Below the pieces are notes generated by a model. That model was not told the origin of the DNA and did not search any database. It worked only from the letters and a program-made list of their open reading frames with translations. Shown in pieces: positions 1-7,814 of a DNA stretch of 46,832 bases (the stretch's first letter is position 1; each line of letters begins with the position of its first letter). Position numbers and translations under genes: made by a program. This DNA comes from Pedobacter sp. UBA5917 (GTDB lineage: Bacteria > Bacteroidota > Bacteroidia > Sphingobacteriales > Sphingobacteriaceae): contig NZ_DJDT01000283.1 in the NCBI RefSeq assembly GCF_002432345.1, positions 1 to 46,832 of the forward strand, written 5' to 3'.

Positions 1-57
1 CTGAATTTATTTCAGCATCTTAATAAAAGACTCTGAAACAAGTTCAGAGTGACGAAA
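1..57 (-). repeat. Palindromic repeat, CGTCACCCTGA family (cut by window start)
   Basis: Read on the minus strand this begins CGTCACTCTGAACTTG, continues with TTTCAGAGTCTTTT and then GATGCTGAAATAAATTCAG. It matches the copy at 13270-13335 in order and spacing and is truncated only by the window edge. It lies about a dozen bases in front of the sigma-54 activator start, so it probably forms part of that gene's leader or separates it from the gene before. Confidence 0.75.
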
Positions 58-68
58 CTTAAAGAACA

Positions 69-1319
69 ATGGATACACAAAATATTAAACAACGGTTCGG
101 TATTATTGGCAACTCGCCTTTGCTTAACCGTGCCATAGATATTGCAAGCCAGGTGGCGCCAACCGATATGTCGGTGTTGATTACCGGCGAAAGTGGTAGC
201 GGTAAAGAGGTTTTCTCGCAGATTATCCATCAAATGAGTGCCCGCAAGCACGGTGCCTTTATTGCCGTAAACTGCGGTGCTATTCCCGAAGGAACAATAG
301 ATTCGGAGCTTTTTGGTCACGAAAAAGGATCTTTTACAGGTGCCCATGAGGCCCGTAAAGGTTATTTTGAAGTAGCTAACGGCGGTACCATCTTTTTAGA
401 TGAGGTTGCCGAACTGCCTTTAGGTACCCAGGCCCGTTTATTACGTATTTTAGAAAGTGGCGAATATTTACGTGTAGGTTCATCTAAAGTTCAAAAAACA
501 GATGTACGTATTATTGCCGCCACCAATGTTGATGTATACAACCGTGTTAAAAACGGAAAATTCCGTGAGGATTTATATTACAGGTTAAATACCGTTCCAT
601 TGCGGATTCCAGCTTTACAGGAACGCAAAGAGGATATTTACCTGTTGTTCAGAAAATTTGCTGCCGATTTTAGTGATAAATACCGCAGTCCGGCTTTGCA
701 CCTTGAGCCTGATGCCATCCAGATTTTAACCAATTACAGTTGGCCGGGAAACGTACGGCAGTTAAAAAATATTGCGGAGCAGATCTGCGTACTCGAAAAA
801 GACCGCAATGTTACCGGGCAGGCTATTTTAAACTATATCCCTAACGAGGCCGGCAGTAACCTGCCAATGGCCATCAATTCGCAATCAAAAGAAGATTTTA
901 CAGAACGTGATATTTTGTACAAAGTGCTTTTCGATATGAAAAAGGATATGGTTGAGCTAAAAAAACTGGTCGCCGAAATTATCCAGCACGGTGGAAATAC
1001 TGCTACGGTTTTGGCCGATAATCCTCAATATATCAATCAGCTTTACCGCGACGTGGAATTGCCTGTAGGGCATGAGCATGCTTTTACCATCCAGCACCCA
1101 ACGCCTGTAAATAACAACGTTAACAATAATAATAACAATAACGATTATTTTGCGCACGAGGCCGAAGAGGTAGAAGAATCGCTCTCGTTGGTTGATAAAG
1201 AATCAGACCTGATCAAAAAAGCATTGAAGAAGCACAAGGGCAAGCGTAAATTTGCCGCCCAGGAGCTGGGCATATCAGAACGTACACTTTATCGTAAGAT
1301 CAAGGAATTAAATCTGTAA
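69..1319 (+). CDS. Sigma-54-dependent transcriptional activator (AAA+ and Fis HTH)
   Basis: Enhancer-binding protein that would use ATP hydrolysis to open promoters bound by RpoN RNA polymerase. Residues 10-240 form the AAA+ domain: Walker A GESGSGKE at 40-47, the sigma-54 contact loop GSFTGA at 87-92 (usually GAFTGA), Walker B GGTIFLDE at 105-112, and the WPGNVRQL motif near 226. The last 35 residues are a Fis-type helix-turn-helix (FAAQELGISERTLYRK). There is no receiver, GAF or PAS domain, so the protein starts directly with the ATPase and its signal input is unknown. A run of asparagines near residues 346-358 forms a flexible linker before the DNA-binding domain. It precedes lptE, the TPR-like gene and secG on the same strand. 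ATG at 69 leaves the AAA+ domain complete. Confidence 0.9.
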   Translation: MDTQNIKQRFGIIGNSPLLNRAIDIASQVAPTDMSVLITGESGSGKEVFSQIIHQMSARKHGAFIAVNCGAIPEGTIDSELFGHEKGSFTGAHEARKGYFEVANGGTIFLDEVAELPLGTQARLLRILESGEYLRVGSSKVQKTDVRIIAATNVDVYNRVKNGKFREDLYYRLNTVPLRIPALQERKEDIYLLFRKFAADFSDKYRSPALHLEPDAIQILTNYSWPGNVRQLKNIAEQICVLEKDRNVTGQAILNYIPNEAGSNLPMAINSQSKEDFTERDILYKVLFDMKKDMVELKKLVAEIIQHGGNTATVLADNPQYINQLYRDVELPVGHEHAFTIQHPTPVNNNVNNNNNNNDYFAHEAEEVEESLSLVDKESDLIKKALKKHKGKRKFAAQELGISERTLYRKIKELNL

Positions 1320-1389
1320 TTTATCAATAGCCGTATATCAATTCTGTTCAAATTACGTTCCCTATAATTTTAGATCCTATTTTTCGATA

Positions 1390-1905
1390 ATGATGAAAAT
1401 TAAAATATTTGCCTTAATCCTTATTACCTCGGTATTGGGTGCCTGCTCTTATAAATTTAGCGGAGCTTCTACAACAGGATTAAAAACGGTGGTAATACGT
1501 CCGTTCGAAAACAATGCGCCACTGGTGGTGCCTACCTTAAGTAACCAGGTTACCGAATCGTTAAAAACCCGTATCCGTAACCAGACTAAATTGATTATTG
1601 CAACAACAGGAGAGGGCGATGCTTCTTTTGAAGGCAGGATAACCGGTTACGAAATCAAACCTGTGGCACTTCAGAACAGTGCTACGCCTACTTCGGGTGC
1701 AAACAGGCTAACCATTACCGTTTCTGTAAAGTATAAAAACAACTTAAAAGAGCACGAAAAAGAAAGTTTTGAAGAAAGCTTTACCAAATATTTCGATTTC
1801 CCGATAACCGGTGCGCCGATACAGACGTTATTGCCCGGTGCTATCGAGAACATTAACAAGCAATTATCCGAAGATATTTTTAACCGTGCCTTTGCACAGT
1901 GGTAA
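1390..1905 (+). CDS. lptE: LptE-family LPS assembly lipoprotein
   Basis: Outer-membrane lipoprotein expected to plug the LptD barrel during lipopolysaccharide export. The start has a typical lipoprotein signal: basic MKIK, a hydrophobic stretch, and lipobox LGAC with the acylated cysteine at residue 19. The following YKFSGAS and the PFENNAP segment resemble Bacteroidota LptE proteins, as does the 171-residue length. ATG codons at 1390 and 1393 are both possible. It sits between the sigma-54 activator and the TPR-like gene, 70 bases after the first and 75 before the second, so co-transcription is plausible. The assignment rests on recalled family resemblance and lipobox rather than on catalytic residues. 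Confidence 0.8.
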   Translation: MMKIKIFALILITSVLGACSYKFSGASTTGLKTVVIRPFENNAPLVVPTLSNQVTESLKTRIRNQTKLIIATTGEGDASFEGRITGYEIKPVALQNSATPTSGANRLTITVSVKYKNNLKEHEKESFEESFTKYFDFPITGAPIQTLLPGAIENINKQLSEDIFNRAFAQW

Positions 1906-1980
1906 ATAAAGCTGTATTGTACACGACAAAATTTTAAAAACCCGTCTACATTTTTTTAACTTAGCACCAAACCTTCAATA

Positions 1981-3120
1981 ATGGATAACAAAAAGCTACT
2001 GGCAGATTTACTTGCGCAACCCGGAAAGGTTAGGCCAGAGCATGCATCCATGTTACAGGAAATGGTTGCTCAATATCCTTATTCACAGCCTATCCACCTG
2101 CTTTTAGCAAAAGCTAATGCATCATTTGTACCAAAGGCCGCTTTATATGGCCAGGGCCATGTACTTTTCCATGTACTTAATATGGTTGCGGTTGATGATG
2201 TGGAGGCTGAGACTGCGGTTGCAGAAAATGACGCTGATGAACAACAGGTTTTTGAGGTGATTGGAGCATTAAATGATGAAAATCTTAATCTGTTAAATAG
2301 GGGAACAGCTGAAATTGAAACTCCTGAGGGCATTCATGATGAAGAAGAGGTTTTTGAAGATCCTGCCGAATTAAAAAATGATACAAGCGGCTTAAATCCG
2401 GTAGAGGAGATCGAAACGCCAGATGGCTTGCCGGGTACCGATAGCCATTTAACAGATAAGCCTGCAGCCGATGATTCTTTTATTGAAAGTGTAGCCTCGG
2501 TTGATTTTTTTGCATTTGAAGAAAAAATGGGTACCGATATGGTAACGCAGGTACCGCATATCGAAACCGTAGTACCTGATGATCCTGAAGTAAATTTTGT
2601 TTCGCAATATAACGACGATAAACTTCCATATACCTTTTTATGGTGGCTGGCCAAAACACGTAAAGAGCACGAGCAGGTTTTTCAGCCCTATGCACCTGTA
2701 AACCCTAATAATTTAAGACCGCAACCTCAAAATACACAACAACAGGAGCGGGCAGAGTTTCAGCAGCAGTATGTAGAGCATATTTTCCATATCCAAACCC
2801 CATTCGAGGTAGCCGATCATTTAGCCGAATATCCTGCTCCCGAAGTGAAGGATGTTAAGGGTGCCGAAATTATCGAGCGCTTTTTAAAAGAAGATCCAAC
2901 AATCAAGCCGCCTAAACCAGAGCAGATTGATAACGAGAATAAAGCAAAAAAGAGCGCAGAAGACAATTACGACCTTGTTTCGGAGACTTTGGCCAAAATT
3001 TATATCGAACAGATGCTTTATCACAAAGCCATAGATACTTATAAAAAATTAAGTTTGAAATATCCGGAAAAAAGCCGTTACTTTGCCGACCTTATCCAAT
3101 CTATAGAAAAGAAATTTTAA
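1981..3120 (+). CDS. Hypothetical protein with C-terminal TPR-like repeat
   Basis: A 379-residue cytoplasmic protein with no signal peptide or membrane segment. The N-terminus (LLADLLAQPGKVRPEHASML, then VAQYPYSQPIHLLLAKA) is helical. The middle, about residues 75-190, is acidic and low in complexity and probably disordered. Residues 335-379 (YIEQMLYHKAIDTYKKLSLK) match a single tetratricopeptide unit followed by a capping helix. Similar proteins lie directly upstream of secG in many Bacteroidota, as I recall, but I know of no demonstrated function. The gap to secG is 16 bases, which indicates an operon. Confidence 0.75.
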   Translation: MDNKKLLADLLAQPGKVRPEHASMLQEMVAQYPYSQPIHLLLAKANASFVPKAALYGQGHVLFHVLNMVAVDDVEAETAVAENDADEQQVFEVIGALNDENLNLLNRGTAEIETPEGIHDEEEVFEDPAELKNDTSGLNPVEEIETPDGLPGTDSHLTDKPAADDSFIESVASVDFFAFEEKMGTDMVTQVPHIETVVPDDPEVNFVSQYNDDKLPYTFLWWLAKTRKEHEQVFQPYAPVNPNNLRPQPQNTQQQERAEFQQQYVEHIFHIQTPFEVADHLAEYPAPEVKDVKGAEIIERFLKEDPTIKPPKPEQIDNENKAKKSAEDNYDLVSETLAKIYIEQMLYHKAIDTYKKLSLKYPEKSRYFADLIQSIEKKF

Positions 3121-3136
3121 AAAATATAATATTACC

Positions 3137-3502
3137 ATGGTAACCTTTCTAATCATTTTATTAATTATTGCGTGTGTAGCTTTAGGTTTGTTTGTTTTAA
3201 TCCAAAATCCTAAAGGTGGTGGTTTAGCTACAGGTGGTGGCACAAGTAACATGTTTGGTGTACAGCGTACCGGCGATGTTTTGGAAAAAGGATCGTGGGT
3301 TTTGTTAACCTTAATTGTGGTACTAACCCTTGCTGTTACTACAATTGCCAAAACAAGCGGCGGTTCTGCAGCTGTTGGAAATTCAGCCATCCAGGAACGT
3401 TTAGATAAAACGCCTACACCATCTCCACTTGGCGGAGGCCTGAACAGCACTAAACCTGCTGCAACTCCAGCTCCGGCTAAAAGCGATTCGACTAAAAAAT
3501 AA
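3137..3502 (+). CDS. secG: Preprotein translocase subunit SecG
   Basis: Small inner-membrane subunit that assists SecYEG protein export. Two hydrophobic helices are visible at residues 3-22 and 52-70, joined by the SecG hallmark loop with QNPKGGGLATGGG and NMFGVQRTGDVLEK. The C-terminal tail (residues 80-121) is rich in proline, alanine and lysine, as is common in Bacteroidota SecG. It is the last gene before a strong terminator hairpin at 3523, 16 bases after the TPR-like gene. Confidence 0.93.
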   Translation: MVTFLIILLIIACVALGLFVLIQNPKGGGLATGGGTSNMFGVQRTGDVLEKGSWVLLTLIVVLTLAVTTIAKTSGGSAAVGNSAIQERLDKTPTPSPLGGGLNSTKPAATPAPAKSDSTKK

Positions 3503-3522
3503 TTTATAATCAATAAGATTTT

Positions 3523-3560
3523 AAAAGCTTTCCCCAAAAAGGAAAGCTTTTTTGTTTTTT
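3523..3560 (+). terminator. Rho-independent terminator after secG
   Basis: Perfect 11-base arms AAAAGCTTTCC (3523-3533) and GGAAAGCTTTT (3541-3551) around a 7-base loop, followed by a T-rich tract. Confidence 0.88.
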
Positions 3561-3635
3561 AATTATTTTTGGGCTTTGATGCATAGAGAAACGGTTGTTA
3601 ACACACATTTAACATAAAAAACTTTAAATTGCAGC

Positions 3636-4661
3636 ATGAAATTAAGTGTGCTGGTTTTATTTACTGCTCTCGCCGTTGGCATTTCCATCGGGATGGTTAA
3701 TTTTTATTTTCAGCATAGCTGGTATTACATGGCCATTTCGTTCGGGGTATCATTTCTGTGCAGTTTTCTGGTTTTTTACTACCTGCTCGAAAAATATATT
3801 TACACTAAGATCAAACTCATTTACAAGCTGATCCATAACCTTAAACTGGGCAAAGATTTAAAGGATGCCCTTGGCGAATATGTAAGTTCGGATCCGATTA
3901 ATGATGTAGAAAATGAAGTAAAGGAATGGGCCGGGGCTAAGAAAAAAGAAATAGACCTGTTGAAAAAGCAGGAGCAGTTCAGAAGGGAATTTCTTTCAAA
4001 CGTTTCGCACGAATTTAAAACACCGCTTTTTGCCATTCAGGGGTATATCGAAACCTTGCAGGATTGTTTGGTGGATGATCCCGACCAGGCCGTTATTTTT
4101 TTAAAAAAGGCAGAGAATAACGTAGAGCGCTTAAGTTATCTGATCAAGGATCTGGATGTGATTTCTAAACTCGAAACCGGCGAATCGCCCATTAATTACC
4201 AAAAATTCGATTTTGTGCAGCTGGCCAAAGAGGTAATGGAAAACCTTGAAGACCGTGCGCATGCTAAACACATTAAGCTGTTTTTTAAAGATAAATATAC
4301 CGCAATAACTCCTGTTTCGGCAGACAGGGAGAAAGTACGTCAGGTACTGATTAATTTAATTGTAAACAGTATTAAATATGGTATTGATGGCGGCGAAACC
4401 GCAATCAAGATTTTCGAACTGCACGATCAGGTTTTAATTGAGGTTACTGATAACGGTATCGGCATTGAAGAAAAGCACTTATTGCGCTTGTTTGAGCGTT
4501 TTTACCGCATTGATACACACCGCGCAAGGGAAGTTGGTGGAACAGGTTTGGGCTTAGCCATTGTAAAACACATTTTAGAGGCCCACCAGCAGACCATTTC
4601 GGTGAGAAGTACGCCGGGCATTGGTACAACCTTCGCATTTACGCTGCAAAAGGGGGGGTAG
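3636..4661 (+). CDS. PhoR-like sensor histidine kinase
   Basis: Membrane-bound histidine kinase of 341 residues. Two hydrophobic helices lie at about 3-23 and 30-52 with almost no periplasmic loop, so it probably senses something in the membrane or through a partner. The dimerisation box FLSNVSHEFKTPL gives the phosphorylated histidine as H125. The ATPase part shows the N box NLIVNSIKYG, G1 box DNGIGI, F box RFYRID and G2 box GGTGLGLAIVKH. No response regulator is adjacent. The next genes downstream, after a 480-base gap, are a DUF47 protein and a PiT phosphate transporter, which makes a role in phosphate sensing tempting but unproven. Confidence 0.9.
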   Translation: MKLSVLVLFTALAVGISIGMVNFYFQHSWYYMAISFGVSFLCSFLVFYYLLEKYIYTKIKLIYKLIHNLKLGKDLKDALGEYVSSDPINDVENEVKEWAGAKKKEIDLLKKQEQFRREFLSNVSHEFKTPLFAIQGYIETLQDCLVDDPDQAVIFLKKAENNVERLSYLIKDLDVISKLETGESPINYQKFDFVQLAKEVMENLEDRAHAKHIKLFFKDKYTAITPVSADREKVRQVLINLIVNSIKYGIDGGETAIKIFELHDQVLIEVTDNGIGIEEKHLLRLFERFYRIDTHRAREVGGTGLGLAIVKHILEAHQQTISVRSTPGIGTTFAFTLQKGG

Positions 4662-5114
4662 GCCGGGTTTTACTGCAAAGTTCGCTGGGGAATGCGCGAA
4701 GCACGCAAAGACTTCTTACTGGTCTTAGCGTCTCGTTAAGGCCCCGCAATGTTTGGTGCATCCACGCCTTGGTTCATTTCACCAAACCATTTTTGTTTTG
4801 CCACGGAGACACTGAAAGCACGGAGAAAGATAAAATCCGTGTTAATCCGTCGCCATGGTTCGTGTCTCCACGGATCACTATTAGTATAAATAAATCCAAA
4901 TCCGTGCATCCGCGGCTAAAAAATGTGATATTGTCCGCGTGCTCTCCCTCGTCCTATCTTTGTATCTTACACACCACATTATTATTTTCCTAAACCTTTA
5001 TCCGTTTCATTATCAAATACCTAATAGGAAGATGAAAGCGATGTAATGTGACAAAAACAGGTAATAATTTCTTAATATAATTAATGAATTAACATTAACT
5101 TAACATTGAGCTTG
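4662..5114. repeat. Long gap with eroded intergenic repeats
   Basis: No credible gene is seen here. Around 4670-4745 there are GCAAAG, AGCACGCAAAGACTT and CTTAGCGTCTCGTTAAGG pieces, which look like a decayed copy of the element bounded by ACCGCAAAGCACGCAAAGG at 17565. Around 4800-4925 there are CCACGGAGACACTGAAAGC, AATCCGTGTTAATCCGTC, GGTTCGTGTCTCCACGGATC and AATCCGTGCATCCGCGG, which form overlapping inverted copies. The TTCGTGTCT part resembles the hairpins at 10653-10782. Confidence 0.55.
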
Positions 5115-5122
5115 TAGCTTTG
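5115..5122 (+). promoter_or_regulatory. Bacteroidota -7 promoter box before the DUF47 gene
   Basis: TAGCTTTG matches TAnnTTTG exactly and ends 19 bases before the ATG at 5142. The -33 region is only TTA-like, so strength is uncertain. Confidence 0.5.
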
Positions 5123-5141
5123 CAACATATTAAAAATTAAC

Positions 5142-5783
5142 ATGAACAATATTTTTAAGTTCTTTACCCCTCAGGATAGAAAGTTTCACCCACTTTTCGA
5201 GCAGGCTGGTAGCAACGCATTAAAGATTGCAGAAGCCCTTTTAGAAATGGTAAGCACAGGTGATGCTGAAAGCAGAAAAACTATTTTTAAAGAGATTGAA
5301 CGCCTAGAGCACGTGGGAGACGATATTACCCATTCGATCTTTCTTGAATTGAGCAGGAACTTCATTACGCCGTTCGATCGCGAAGATATTCACCAATTGG
5401 CTACTGCCGTTGATGATGTTGCCGATTATATTTATGGAACTGCAAACCGTATGCAGATGTACAACATGAATACCATTAACGAGCCGATTGTTAAAATTGC
5501 AGAGCTTTTGGTAGAAATGTGTACCGATATTGATAAAGCCATTAAAGAATTACGCAGTTTTAAAAACATCCGTGTAATTGCTGATGCCTGTATCCGCATC
5601 AACAGCGGCGAAAACCAGGCCGATTACGTATTTACATTGGCGGTTGCCCGTTTATTCGAATACGAAACCAATGCGATTGAATTAATTAAACAAAAAGAGG
5701 TTTTACAAACGATAGAAAAAGCGACAGATAAATGTGAGGATGTGGCGAATGTGCTTGAAACTATCTTGGTTAAAAACGCTTAA
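5142..5783 (+). CDS. DUF47 family PhoU-like protein, partner of PiT transporter
   Basis: A 213-residue all-helical cytoplasmic protein of the DUF47/TIGR00153 family, distantly related to PhoU. The N-terminus FFTPQDRKFHPLFEQAGSNA and the EIERLEHVGDDITHSIF and TPFDREDIHQLATAVDDVAD segments are family hallmarks; the acidic clusters may bind metal, as in PhoU. Such proteins are almost always encoded next to PiT transporters and are thought to modulate phosphate uptake. Here the transporter gene starts 12 bases downstream, which indicates one transcript. A -7 box lies just upstream. Confidence 0.9.
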   Translation: MNNIFKFFTPQDRKFHPLFEQAGSNALKIAEALLEMVSTGDAESRKTIFKEIERLEHVGDDITHSIFLELSRNFITPFDREDIHQLATAVDDVADYIYGTANRMQMYNMNTINEPIVKIAELLVEMCTDIDKAIKELRSFKNIRVIADACIRINSGENQADYVFTLAVARLFEYETNAIELIKQKEVLQTIEKATDKCEDVANVLETILVKNA

Positions 5784-5795
5784 TAAAAAACAAAC

Positions 5796-6806
5796 ATGGT
5801 AACTACCTTATTGGTTGTTGTTGTAATTCTGGCTATTGCTTTCGATTACATTAACGGCTTCCACGATGCCGCTAACTCGATTGCAACAGTTGTTTCTACA
5901 AAAGTGCTTACGCCTTTTCAGGCGGTTTTGTGGGCTGCGTTGTTCAACTTCGCTGCTTACTTTTATTTTACCGACCACAAAGTGGCCAACACGGTTGCTA
6001 AAACCGTAATCGAAAACTATATCACTTTAGAGGTAATTCTTGCAGGTTTAATTGCTGCAATTATCTGGAACCTGTTAACCTGGTGGTACGGTATTCCCTC
6101 AAGTTCTTCGCACACGCTTATCGGTGGTTTTGCCGGTGCTGGTATGACACATGCTTTGCTCATTGGTGCCAGCCCATTGGCTGCGGTTGAAATGGGATAT
6201 GTTGTTAAAATCGTATCGTTTATTGTACTTGCGCCAATAATTGGTATGGTAATTTCGGTTGTATTAACACTGATTATTATAAATATCTGTCGCCATGCTA
6301 AGCCAGCAACAGCAGAGAAATGGTTTAAACGCCTCCAATTGATCTCATCTGCTGCACTAAGTTTCTTCCACGGAGGTAACGATGCACAGAAAGTAATGGG
6401 TATCATTGCTACCGCTTTAATTGCGGCCAAAGTTATTCCTAACTTCGAATCAATGCCGGCCTGGGTGCCAATATGCTGTTATTCGGCAATATCTTTAGGT
6501 ACCATGAGTGGTGGTTGGAAAATCGTTAAAACCATGGGCTCAAAAATTACCAAGGTAACAGCCTTAGAAGGTGTTGCTGCCGAAGGTGCCGGTGCGGTTA
6601 CATTGGGTATTACCGAGCATTTTGGTATTCCGGTTTCTACTACACATACCATTACAGGTTCTATCGTTGGTGTTGGTGTGGTAAAAAGTGTATCAGCTGT
6701 ACGTTGGGGCGTTACCATCAACTTAATCTGGGCATGGATTTTAACCATTCCGGTTTCGGCAACATTGGCTGCAATTATTTATGCCATCATTTACTACTTG
6801 AAGTAA
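5796..6806 (+). CDS. pit: PiT-family inorganic phosphate transporter
   Basis: Inner-membrane symporter of 336 residues, probably importing metal-phosphate or phosphate with protons. The two inverted family signatures are visible: GFHDAANSIATVVSTKVLTP near the N-terminus and FFHGGNDAQKVMGII in the second half. SSSSHTLIGG and the later GIPVSTTHTITGSIVG repeat correspond to the duplicated P-D001131-type segments. About ten hydrophobic helices can be counted. It forms a two-gene unit with the DUF47 gene and is followed at once by a terminator. Confidence 0.93.
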   Translation: MVTTLLVVVVILAIAFDYINGFHDAANSIATVVSTKVLTPFQAVLWAALFNFAAYFYFTDHKVANTVAKTVIENYITLEVILAGLIAAIIWNLLTWWYGIPSSSSHTLIGGFAGAGMTHALLIGASPLAAVEMGYVVKIVSFIVLAPIIGMVISVVLTLIIINICRHAKPATAEKWFKRLQLISSAALSFFHGGNDAQKVMGIIATALIAAKVIPNFESMPAWVPICCYSAISLGTMSGGWKIVKTMGSKITKVTALEGVAAEGAGAVTLGITEHFGIPVSTTHTITGSIVGVGVVKSVSAVRWGVTINLIWAWILTIPVSATLAAIIYAIIYYLK

Positions 6807-6827
6807 AACAAAATCCTTTATATACTC

Positions 6828-6860
6828 AAAAGACCAAGGCATTAGCTTTGGTCTTTTTTG
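6828..6860 (+). terminator. Terminator after the PiT transporter gene
   Basis: Arms AAAAGACCAAGGC (6828-6840) and GCTTTGGTCTTTT (6845-6857) pair with one wobble over a short loop and run into a T tract. Confidence 0.85.
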
Positions 6861-6979
6861 TTTGGCGTTTTTTAACGGAAAGGCTGATGGGCTTACCACA
6901 AAGGGTATTGAGTTTTGGACAGAGGTGAACGGGAAAAGTGTAGTCTGGGCTACCCATTAACATACCCCAACAAAAAGGT

Positions 6980-7063
6980 CGTCATCTCGACTGAAGCAAA
7001 GCGAAACGGAGAGATCTGCCTAGATAGATCTCTCGACTACGTTGCACTCCGCTCGAGATGACG
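6980..7063. repeat. Palindromic repeat, CGTCATCTCGA family (full copy)
   Basis: The ends CGTCATCTCGA and TCGAGATGACG are perfect inverted arms. Inner segments GAGAGATC and GATCTCTC are also inverted, so the 84-base element folds into one long hairpin. A near-identical design is at 31518-31604. Confidence 0.8.
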
Positions 7064-7096
7064 GCGACTATAGAGAAGTTACCCGTCAACTCCTCT

Positions 7097-7124
7097 GTCA
7101 TTCTGAACGTAGTGAAGAATCTTT
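7097..7124. repeat. Half palindrome, GTCATTCTGAACG family, overlapping a gene end
   Basis: GTCATTCTGAACGTAGTGAA is followed by GAATCTTT. The same sequence type occurs in reverse orientation at 13401-13427 and 17699-17728. It provides the last codons and the stop of the PaiB-like gene on the minus strand. Confidence 0.7.
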
Positions 7125-7736
7125 CATTGATTTGTTCATTTCTTTAGCCACTTCCTTTGCCACCGGATCTTCGCTTTTCTCCAGGTTTGCAATAATGCTT
7201 TCCTGGTTTTTTGCTGAATGGTTCTGGCTCAGTTTAAAAACATGGTCGATATGGCTCACCGAAACTTCGAAACCTGTAATTGCCTTTAAATGTTTTTGGA
7301 TATAAGCTTCATCCATTTTGTTAAATGCCGCTGGGCTTGTTTCGGGATCTTCATATTTATTGGTCAGTTCTTTAATTACCTGGTAGGTTTCTTCTGAATC
7401 CATAAGTCTGATGGTGCCTTTAGCCTGAACTGTTTTATAATTCCAGGTAGAAACCGAAGCCGGTTTTTCGTAAACAGATGCGCTGATATAAGCATGTGCA
7501 CCGGTAAAAATGGCCATTACCTTCGGGTTTTGCTCAAAGGCTTTACAATGATCGGTTTTGGTCATGATGTGGCCGATAAGTTTTATCGAATCACCATTCA
7601 CCACCGTTTTAACAGGTACCTGCGTAGCAACGGGATATTCTCCGTCGGAACCAATTAAGGTGATGAAATTATTTTGATGCATAAACTCAAGAATTTCATC
7701 CTGGTTTTTAGCTGTAAAATGTGGGAGTTTGTACAT
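7098..7736 (-). CDS. PaiB-like FMN-binding protein (pyridoxamine-phosphate-oxidase-like fold)
   Basis: About 212 residues with the FMN-binding split-barrel fold of the PaiB/Putative_PNPOx family, whose members are often annotated as negative regulators but may be flavin-dependent oxidoreductases. The start MYKLPHF is typical, so I prefer ATG at 7736 to the one seven codons upstream at 7757, which lies in repeat-like sequence. The core motif SVYEKPASVSTWNYKTVQAK matches the conserved YxxxxxVPTWNY segment of the family, with serine in place of proline. The C-terminal tail after about residue 180 is poorly conserved, and its last eight codons plus stop are contributed by an intergenic repeat. 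Confidence 0.8.
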   Translation of the reverse strand: MYKLPHFTAKNQDEILEFMHQNNFITLIGSDGEYPVATQVPVKTVVNGDSIKLIGHIMTKTDHCKAFEQNPKVMAIFTGAHAYISASVYEKPASVSTWNYKTVQAKGTIRLMDSEETYQVIKELTNKYEDPETSPAAFNKMDEAYIQKHLKAITGFEVSVSHIDHVFKLSQNHSAKNQESIIANLEKSEDPVAKEVAKEMNKSMKDSSLRSE

Positions 7737-7751
7737 AATATTTAAGTCTGT

Positions 7752-7785
7752 CGTCATTGCGAGAAGGAACGACGAAACAATCTAA
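7752..7785. repeat. Half copy of the CGTCATTGCGAG repeat family
   Basis: CGTCATTGCGAGAAGGAACG and the following ACGAAACAATCT correspond to one arm of the full palindrome at 32425-32536. The other arm is missing. Confidence 0.6.
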
Positions 7786-7814
7786 TTAGAAAACTGTTTT
7801 GGAAAGAAAATCTT

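Noticed and set aside
4769..4993. Open frame of 74 codons in the gap before the DUF47 gene
   Set aside because: It consists of CCACGGA/AATCCGTG-type intergenic repeats and has no protein-like composition.
6704..6928. Open frame overlapping the end of the PiT gene
   Set aside because: It runs through the transporter coding sequence and its terminator in another frame.
7042..7305. Plus-strand frame of 87 codons
   Set aside because: It is antisense to the PaiB-like gene and starts inside a repeat.
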